From: Rana temporaria
Lineage: Eukaryota; Chordata; Amphibia; Anura; Ranidae
Length of the DNA: 64,000 bases
Assembly: GCF_905171775.1 (NCBI RefSeq)
Contig: NC_053489.1
Coordinates: 246,695,231 to 246,759,230 of the forward strand
Reading direction: 5' to 3'
Below, piece by piece: positions 56,059-64,000 of the stretch. Every line of letters begins with the position of its first letter. The stretch's first letter is position 1. Under the pieces are notes generated by a model. It ran no database searches. It saw nothing but the letters and a program-made list of their open reading frames with translations, and was not told the origin of the DNA. The position numbers were made by a program, and so were the translations under genes.

Positions 56059-56462
56059 TGCCGCGTACACTCGATCGGTCAAACCGTTGAGAACGGTCTG
56101 ATGGACCGTTTTCATCGGACCAAACCAATCATGTGTGGGCCACATCGGTTATTTATCCATAGGTTAAAAAAAAGCAATCTTGTTTTAAATTTAACCGATA
56201 GAACAAAACCGATTGTTTGTAGGCACGTCCATCGGTTAAAAATCCAGGCATGCTCAGAATCAAGTCGACGCATGCTTGGAAGCATTGAACTTCGTTTTTT
56301 TCAGCACGTCGTTGTGTTTTACGTCACCGCGTTCTGACACGATCGGGTTTTTAACCAATGGTGTGTAGGCACGACTGACCATCAGTCAGCTTCATCGGTT
56401 AACCGATGAAAACGGTCCATCAGACCGTTCTCATCGGATGGACCGATCGTGTGTACGCGGCA
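56059..56462. mobile_element. Palindromic MITE (404 bp), TAA target duplication
   Basis: TAA at 56056-56058 and 56463-56465. The ends TGCCGCGTACACTCGATCGG and CCGATCGTGTGTACGCGGCA are complementary with one mismatch, with near-perfect pairing over more than 60 bp (CGTTGAGAACGGTCTGATGG and complement). Confidence 0.88.
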
Positions 56463-56517
56463 TAACGTAAGTAGAATTTATTGCTCTTTGAGTGGTGTAC
56501 ATTTAAGTGAAATGTTA

Positions 56518-56921
56518 GGCCGCGTACACACGGTCGATCCAAACCGATGAGAATGGTCCGACGGCCGTTTCCATCAGTTCACCGCTGAAGTGGCCTGACG
56601 GTCTGATGTGCGTACACACCATCGTTCCAAAAACCGATCAGGTCAGAACGCGGTGACGTAAAACACACGACGTGCTTAAAAAAACGAAGTTCAATGCTTC
56701 CAAGCATGCGTTGACTTGATTCTGAGCATGCGCGGGTTTTGAATCGATGCTTTTCTGTACTAACCATCGGTTTGGACCGATCGGGCAGCGGTCCATCGGT
56801 TCGATTTTAAAGCATGTTTTAAAATTTTGGACCGATGGGCCATACACACGGTCAGTTTGGACCGATGAAACTGAACTTCGGTCCATTCTCATCGGATTGG
56901 AACGACCGTGTGTACGCGGCC
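56518..56921. mobile_element. Palindromic MITE (404 bp), TTA target duplication
   Basis: TTA at 56515-56517 and 56922-56924. The ends GGCCGCGTACACACGGTCG and CGACCGTGTGTACGCGGCC are perfect complements. Same length and family as 56059-56462, 55 bp away. Confidence 0.88.
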
Positions 56922-56924
56922 TTA

Positions 56925-58495
56925 CTCTTTTCTATGGATAACTGCACCTCGCTAATCACCTTTGCATGTATAAATATATATATATAACACTGACATGGGG
57001 CTGATTTACGGAAGGGTTGGAGTGTTAAACTAGTGCTCTATACACCTCAATCATCTAATCACTTGCAAGTGAAGTTCATAGTTGTAAAAGTTCTGTTTTT
57101 AAATTTCTCTCCACATAAAAGGGTATTTAAAGACCACAAATTGTCAATGAGCTATGAGGACTTTCTATTCAATTTGGAAATAAGCGCCATTAAATTTTAC
57201 TAGTTTTTGTAGAGTATTATTAACTGTATGTAATGTACCATATGTTTAAATTGCTCTGGTTTACTGTATATTAGTATATATTTTTAAATATTTTAAATAT
57301 TTTTAATTAAATACTTTCCTTGGTTCACTGCTTGTAAAATTTTTGGGAAAAGCTGTCCAGCTGTTAATGCATATGAGTTGAGTTGAGTTGAGAGGTATCT
57401 TACTATAGAGCGGTCTTACCCCGAAGGGTCCCGACACGCATAGCAGACAATAAATAATATATGACAATAAAGAAACATCTAATACAGGTATACTAAACAA
57501 AAAAGCGCCTTGCACTCTATGAAGAGACATACAGATCAGCGAGATAGACGGGATTTGTGCCTTGTTGACATAGGCAAGAATAATTTTGTATAACAATTTA
57601 GCTGATCTCATATTTATATCATCCCTTGTGTTGTATTGTGGGTTGGAAATTCCCTTGGAATACTTATCAGAAGAAATAAATAATTTATTTAGTTTTTTTA
57701 ATGATACAATTATCTTAATGAAAAGAAACAGATTCTATATTGTAAATATAAATTATAGAACAATATTTTACTTTGTTTTTAATAATAAAATAATAGGATT
57801 ATTGGTGCTGTAATCTGGCTGACTGCAAACATCAGAAAATGTAGATGCTTCCTAATTATTTCTATGTATATTCTGAATGTATAGATAACAAATCCATATA
57901 GTTTTTTTTTTTTTTTTCAGTTTGCCAAAAGGACTGTAAATTCCTCGGCATGGAAGGCTGATCGGGCCTAAATTGCCAATCATACTTTTCCTGAAAAATA
58001 TTCACAAAACTTTAATCCATTCTTGCCCACAATCTGTTAATTAATACTCCCTGGCAGAACTCTCTGTACTGAGGACACGTTAATTAATGTTCTCCCTTAT
58101 GAGAGCCAGCAGTTAGCACTTCATGGGGCTGTTATCTATCAATCGGCAGACCACACCAATGCTGATTGGGAATTCAACAGAGTGGTTTCCAACCATGTGA
58201 TCATTATGTCAGCTCTGAAATATGGATAACATGAAGGATGTGTGCTCCAATGCCAAAAAATAAAGCCTTCAACCTGCAGGTGAACACTGACACCTTCAGA
58301 CAGCTGAGTTCATCTGTAGTGCCATCTATTTAATAGTTCAAGGAGCCCCTATTGGAGGAAATATTGGCATTATTTGTATCATCTATTTTCATTGGCTGGT
58401 ATTCTGAGCTTATTGGAATCTCTCTCTCTGGATACTTGTGTACCCTTGGAACATTTTATATTATCAACCATATGAGAAATGTGTTGGTAGGGGGC
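56925..58495. other. Intergenic, no gene recognised
   Basis: AT-rich sequence with a small (TA)n at about 56977-56988, a TTGAG tandem at about 57374-57390 and a T-run at 57901-57917. The region at 57380-57600 contains no convincing ORF. Confidence 0.4.
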
Positions 58496-59026
58496 GCTAA
58501 ACCATGACACGAAAATGTGCTAACAAAAACATAACAGAACATGTGTCATGGATAATGAATTAATAATTGGTGACAGTGATTAAGAATACAAAATATCAGG
58601 TAAATAGTCCATGATTTCTTCAATAAATAAACTAAATAAGATGAATCAAATCAAAAGTTTGCAGACAGTCCTTCATTACTTGGCAGAAAATCTAAGTCCC
58701 ACCCAATGTGCTCTAATGAAAAACCTGCTCACCAGATTTCCATGACCTCTTTAACTAAAAAGAAGGTCTGGGATTGCTAGATTGGAATACTGGAACAGGT
58801 TTTTCATTAGAGCACATTGGATGTGACTTGTATTTTGCAAGTGGTGAAGGACTGTCTGCACACCTTTTATTTGATTCATCAAGTTCTAGTTTATTTATTA
58901 AATAAATCATGGACTTTTTACCTGATATTTTATATTCTTAATCACTGTCACCAATGATTAATTCATTATCTATGACACATGGTCTGAAACTGTTTTTGTT
59001 AGTACGTTTTAGTGTCATTGTTTAGC
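58496..59026. mobile_element. Fold-back element with 233-bp inverted arms
   Basis: The arms at 58496-58728 and 58794-59026 are imperfect reverse complements (GCTAAACCATGACAC against GTGTCATTGTTTAGC at the tips; ATTGGTGACAGTGATTAAGA against its complement inside), around a loop of about 65 bp. No target duplication was clear. Confidence 0.75.
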
Positions 59027-60119
59027 TGACGTAGCTGACGTAGGAATCAGCTACTGTGAGCCCAGTGCAGGACACACTCCAAGAAGACCAAGATATTTGA
59101 TTTTTTGGAGATTTGATCCCAGTTTTTATATTGAGTACTGTATGCAGTTTATCACCCAGTCCCAGAAGGCCATTCTGTATTCAGAGTCATTTGATCCTTT
59201 TCCCCAGCTCAAGAAGCAGAGCTCCATGTTTTAGCAAGCCTGTGAGCTACAAAAAGAGTATATATTAATATAGATAGTCGAGATATAGAGAGCTTTTAGT
59301 TCCATTTGAAGGGCCAGAAGTTTGTTTTTACTTTGGCAGGTAAACCAATCAAGCATGCTAAGTTAATTTGATTGGCTGTTTTAAGCCTTCCAGGTTCTTG
59401 CTGAGGTAGCCATACTAACATTAAAGCTCACTCATGGAAGCAGACCAGGCAACTAAGGATGCTGCATTACAGCCCGGACACTTGCTGGGTCTGTGCAACT
59501 CACAGATTTCACCCTAGATCTGGCCCAGTATTGCTGGGATTAATAATTCAACTTTAAGGACCCCAGAATGAGAAGAACAAGTGGTCCACAGGAGGAAGCT
59601 TCTTAAAAAATTGATCTTTTATGTCTGCCAGTCACTCTTTTCCCTCCAGCTTTACACATGGACCTTGTCATCAGTCACAAGCAGCTATGGCTGCCTTAAT
59701 AAATGAGCATGGGATAGACCCAGGGCTCACCACAGTTGTTTTTATATTATACCACTTCTTGTTTTACCTGTTACCAAAGGTGTTACCAAAAGCTGTACAT
59801 TCCTTCCAGAGATTACAAAAAGATATGTCCAGAAGCCCAAGTCAGGATCTTAGAGTATGCATTTTGTCTGTATGGACATGTTTTCTGGGTGTCCAGTGGC
59901 AAATGCTACTTCAAAAGCCACAGTAAAAAGTGTTATCAGTAGTTTGTAAGTACAGAGTGCCAGAATCTACAGAGAGTAACAGATGAAATCATTTTTATAG
60001 TAGAGTCCTTAGTTTTGAGGTTTTATTTTTACACTCACTACTGTCTACAATGTAGCGGAAAAAGTAGAGTAAGAAACTAGAAAACTTTTGCCTGAATGTT
60101 TTCTTACATTTTATCAAGC
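59027..60119. other. Intergenic, no gene recognised
   Basis: A 101-codon frame at 59621-59926 shows no recognisable family features. Nothing else found. Confidence 0.4.
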
Positions 60120-60127
60120 CCCTAAGG

Positions 60128-60619
60128 CAGGGGTGTCCAAACTTTTTTCAAAGAGGGCCTGATTTGATGAAGTCAACATGTGTGAGGGCCGACCTTTTTG
60201 CCTGACATTCTTTAAACCATTAAAATTAAATGCAAATTAACTAATTCACGGCCCAACAAGAATTATCTTGCCTGTGTGGCTGTGTGTGGTGAAGAGATGA
60301 GCTTGGGCGTGTTATTTGGATATACCGTATTTATCGGCGTATAACACGCACCTTAACTTTTAGAGGGAATTTTGAGGAAAAAAATGTAATTTTAAATAAA
60401 GAATTGTGAAGCAAAATAAGGGTCAGTGCAGATTAATGCAGCCTCACCATTGCCATGAATGCAGCCTCACCATTGCCATGAATGCAGCCTCTGAATGCGT
60501 GATGCTTTGGGATTTGTTGGGGGCTACAAAAGAGATATATATCCAAATTACCAGTGGGGCCACATTAAATCGGAACGCGGGCCGCAATTGGCCCCCGGTC
60601 CGGACTTTGGACATGCCTG
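60128..60619. mobile_element. hAT-type MITE with 8-bp duplication (492 bp)
   Basis: Exact duplication CCCTAAGG at 60120-60127 and 60620-60627. The ends CAGGGGTGTCCAAAC and GTCCGGACTTTGGACATGCCTG (first and last bases) form an imperfect inverted repeat. No ORF. A truncated inverted relative lies at 44894-45428. Confidence 0.9.
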
Positions 60620-60627
60620 CCCTAAGG

Positions 60628-61589
60628 GGATGTTGGACTCTCTCCCTATGGGATTTGGCTTGGGAGTGGGTTACTGACTTGCTTATATTATGTCTCAGCA
60701 GCTGAAGTCCTCAATTCAGATCTCACAGAGAATGTTGTTGATCTTTTAAGGTTTTTGACAAACCAATTTATGTGTTATCTCCCCAATTCCAGATCCTAAA
60801 AGTTTGGAAGGATCTAAAACTAAAGCCAGGTGACTTGTGGATTTTTAAGAGACATTTATATATACAGAAATGTTTAGAGACTCAATACAGCATCTCTTTC
60901 ATGTACAGTTGTGCTAAACTTGAAGGGAAAGTCACCTGGATCCACACCAGACACTGCAAAAATGACAAAATTAAAAAAATATCTGTGTTTGATTTGTGAA
61001 ATAGTAGGGGGCAAGGGTTGTGGGGATGAGGCCCTTGTCTCCATCCTCTCCATGTTGAGGGCATGTGGCCTGGTACGGTTCAGGAGGGGGGGGGCGCTCT
61101 CTCGTCCCCCCTCTTTTCCTGGTATGGTATGGTCTGGTATGGATTTTTTGGGGGAACCCCACTCCATTTTTTTTAAATTGTGCAGGGTTCCCCTTAATAT
61201 CCATACCAGACCTGAAGGGCCTGAAATGGAATATAGGGGGACCCCGCTTTTTTTTTGTTTTTTTTCTTTTTTCAAAGACTTTGATCTGTATTGCCAGGAC
61301 CCAACAATTCATGAATAGCCACAAGTAGTTTTAAATTACTTTTTTTCCTTTAGAAATTACATTTTGTGCAGGGACAGTTCTAAACACTGGAAACATGCGC
61401 TACTTTACAGGCATACTATAGACATCCCCAGGTATGAAATTTAAAGGAATATTTCACTTTTATTGTTTCACTTTAAGCATTAATAAAATCAATGCTCCCT
61501 GATACATGTCTCCTGGGCCAGGACCCAGGTCCCCAAACACTTTTTATGACAATAACTTGCATATTAACCTTTAAAATTAGCACTTTTGA
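60628..61589. other. Intergenic with a repeat segment at 61085-61290
   Basis: The part with GGTATGGTATGGTCTGGTAT and GGGTTCCCCTTAATATCCAT looks like a dispersed repeat, boundaries unknown. No gene. Confidence 0.4.
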
Positions 61590-61703
61590 TTTTTCATGTT
61601 CGTGTCCCATAGACTTTAATGGTGTTCGCGTGTTCAAACAAATTTTTTGCCTGTTCGCATGTTCTGCTGCGAACCGAACCAAGGGGTGTTCGGCTCATCC
61701 CTA
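61590..61703. repeat. Repeat fragment ending GGCTCATCCCTA
   Basis: Shares its terminus and the GTTCG-rich interior with 17992-18316. Probably one end of a hAT-like element. Confidence 0.45.
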
Positions 61704-61800
61704 TTAAGCATCACCCAACTAAATAGACCAGCAATTAACCACTCAAAAATTAGAGGCTGGAAGGGGCTGAACAAACACCATGATGGATACAAAATAACAA

Positions 61801-61878
61801 TGACAAAGATACACATATATAAAAAAAATATACAAATAAATATATATATATATTTTTTATATATGTGTATCTTTGACA
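61801..61878. repeat. AT-rich perfect-looking palindrome
   Basis: TGACAAAGATACACATATAT at 61801-61820 is matched by ATATATGTGTATCTTTGACA at about 61859-61878, around an A/T-rich centre. It would form a 26-bp stem. Confidence 0.8.
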
Positions 61879-62284
61879 GAGAGAAGAGAGAGGCCCTTCT
61901 ACTTATTATACACAGTATGCAGAAAAGTTATTTGACAGACAAGGCTTGCATTTTCTGTTCGCTCCTATTTGCTTTGTATATTGAACCTTTGGTGGTTTGT
62001 ATTAGAAATTTGTATTACACATGGAATCTGGGTTAGAAACAGGTAATTTAAGATCTTCCTTTTTGTGAGCAATGTACTTCTTACCTTGACTTAATTCAAA
62101 CACGTAATTTTCCGCAATCTCCATAAGACCCTGGACATATACAATTCACTATCAGGTTATAACTGAAGGCCTCGCACTTTATGCATCCCCTCAGACACTC
62201 CAATCTCAAATAACCAAATACTTTCTGTATACCTGCAAGACCACTTCACTTAACCATCTGGGATTAAAGATCACCAACACAAGG
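61879..62284. other. Intergenic, no gene recognised
   Basis: Unassigned sequence. Confidence 0.35.
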
Positions 62285-63899
62285 TCTGCATTAAAGGTGT
62301 TGTAGGGAGGGGCCTGATGAGAAGACGCGTCGGAACGTGCTGCCGCTGCTAGCTCTGAGGAGCTCCACGGACTCTATGGATCCCACGGGCGTGCACTAGC
62401 CTGTGTCTCCTCCCGTCCCCCCGCTGTGCCTCTTCCCCCCGCTCCTCCCGCTCCCCCCGCTCTGCTACTTTGATACCGCTCTGCGGAGCACGGCTGTGGG
62501 GTCCTCCGGGAGACATATAGCGGTGGAGTCCAGGCTTTCTGCAGGCTTATTGCAGGCTGTTCTGCAGGCATTGGAGGAGCTGAGGGGCTGCGGATCCGTG
62601 TGTTGGGCGTACCGTGCTGTGATAAGGAGCTGCGTGGAAGTGATGCCCGATTCGGCTGTGCAGCTCGTCTGATTCCTCTGTCTCGGTGGCGTGAGTAATT
62701 AAGTGTCTGGGTGTCAGCACGGCTCTATACGGCTCAATACGGAGCAGTGTGCAGCGTATATTATTGATATCATTGAGGGAAGCTGCAGCTGACTACTGAC
62801 TGTGAACTGTGAACTGTGAACTGATAGGAAGATTGTACTATCAATGATGAAATGATGAAACCTTAATGCAATGTAATGTAATGCTATCTGATTGACAATC
62901 TCCAGCTAACCATTTAAAGGCACCTCAGTGAGCGTGGCTGTGGCTGTAGCGGATAGCTGATAAAGGAGGATTGATTGAAAACTGTCATTGACTTAAGACT
63001 ATCCAATTGCTAGCTAAACGCTAACCATCAGTCAATTATAAAATCGCATTTCAGCGAGTGATGTTAAGTGATGAAGTGGATCGCTGAGTGAAGACTGTCA
63101 CTAATGAATGCTAAATAATTACTAATTATATTGCCAATCATAAGCTAACTATAAACTGATTATATAGCGGGGCATGACACAGCGCATTACAGCGCACTAC
63201 AGTGAGTGAGGTTGAAGCAGCAACCGTAGCGGTTTGTGGACTGCCACTTTAAGCAATTACAGGGGGTGTAGGGTGTGTGGGGAATAGTGCGATAGATTAG
63301 TACGTGTGGAAGCGTGGCTTTCCTCCCATGCCCCCTATCACCGCCCAGCGCAAGCTCACCTACCAGCCCACACTACCCCCCCACAGTTCGCCGGTAGTCA
63401 ATACACTTTAAATATCAATTGTTGGGAGATGCCGGAGCGGGAAACATGAGATAATAGGAGAAGAAGGGGGAAAAAAGTAAGGTAAAGATAAAATAAGAAA
63501 GAAAAGAAAAAAGAAAAGAAAGAAAAAGGAAAGGGATATCAGAAGATACCTTTTTATCTTCAGAGGCACATCAACCGAGGAGAATTAATAGCCCCACTAC
63601 TTACCCGCTTTTTATCCATTTGAGGTACCTGAGTGGTCAATAGTGGCACAACCATTCTGAATTGAAAGCCCCCATAGCCGATCAAATCGACCGTGCCAAG
63701 AATATTTGGGGGATCTCTCTCGCACTCGATCGATAGTGTATCTAACACAATATAAGAAATGAGAGGCCGCCCAGTCAGGGGTGTTGTGGCCAACGCCCCC
63801 AAAATAAGTGCCAGCCCTGGAACTATAAAAAAATACATGACACAAGATACTTCCAAAGACTGCCCTAGTGAAACATCTGGGGCAAAAAGCCGACTGTCA
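62285..63899 (+). other. Possible 5' UTR of an L1 entering the window edge
   Basis: GC-rich at 62310-62700, then AT-richer with a purine tract at 63440-63540. No ORF of note. It leads directly into the ORF1-like start at 63900, so part of it is probably LINE 5' UTR. The left boundary is not defined. Confidence 0.35.
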
Positions 63900-64000
63900 A
63901 TGGGTCAACAAAAAAATGGACGGAGAAGGTACTCTGAAACAGTGACAACCAGAGAGTCTGAGGAGGACGTCGCGGAACCACACGGTGCCACCCATAAAGA
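63900..64000 (+). CDS. Probable start of an L1 ORF1, cut by the window edge
   Basis: The ATG at 63900 opens MGQQKNGRRRYSETVTTRES, a basic serine/threonine-rich start like the N-termini of the other two ORF1 proteins here (MGRKRGGEARHS; MVLGGSRGKNKNG). Only 33 codons are visible and the diagnostic coiled coil and NRARR motif would lie beyond the window. Confidence 0.45.
   Translation, partial: MGQQKNGRRRYSETVTTRESEEDVAEPHGATHK

Noticed and set aside
59621..59926. 101-codon plus-strand frame
   Set aside because: No motif, signal peptide, domain or flanking support; such lengths are expected by chance.
62318..62345. CTGATGAG...GGAAC, resembling a second hammerhead
   Set aside because: The essential GAAA is absent (reads GGAAC) and no consistent stem II or stem I pairing could be drawn.

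Overview
This is vertebrate nuclear DNA, almost certainly from a frog. The repeat content and the T-cell receptor and olfactory receptor genes point to an anuran amphibian, and several repeats look like ones typical of ranid frogs (an inference from memory of such sequence, not a search). There are no bacterial, CRISPR, tRNA or rRNA features. Roughly three quarters of the window is transposable-element or satellite DNA.

Host genes. Two antigen-receptor V segments lie on the minus strand at 14466-14827 and 16082-16504. Each is followed by a recombination signal with a spacer of about 23 bp, as expected for T-cell receptor alpha/delta V segments. A third V (31679-31905, minus) has lost its 3' end. 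On their 5' side are two class II olfactory receptor genes on the same strand: an OR10G-like gene broken by two short indels (43649-44567) and an intact OR4E-like gene (54795-55748). In human, OR10G and OR4E genes sit directly 5' of TRAV1. The window therefore looks like the 5' border of a TRA/TRD V array, with D, J and C segments expected beyond the left edge.

LINEs. There are four L1-clade copies. At 1-2966 is the 3' end of one, with an 853-bp tandem duplication. At 3358-9857 is a full-length copy with both ORFs open and a 17-bp target duplication. At 23324-29550 is a full-length copy with one ORF2 frameshift. At the right edge (63900-64000) is what looks like the start of another ORF1.

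DNA transposons. Exact target duplications define several hAT elements (8 bp: 21945-29988, 33581-36478, 60128-60619), several TTAA-flanked elements, and many palindromic elements flanked by TTA or TAA (PIF/Harbinger-like). At 21925-30578 insertions are nested four deep: a 596-bp palindromic element is split by an 8-kb hAT, whose 37-bp tandem array is split by an L1. A broken hAT transposase (17117-17991) and a broken Myb/SANT-like Harbinger accessory gene (46741-48011) are also present.

Other structure. A minus-strand motif at 13819-13857 has the complete core of a minimal hammerhead ribozyme, inside a large nested inverted repeat. A 1.3-kb satellite of TTAGGG-rich units changes orientation at about 37880. 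The remaining gaps hold short repeat fragments or nothing I could identify.
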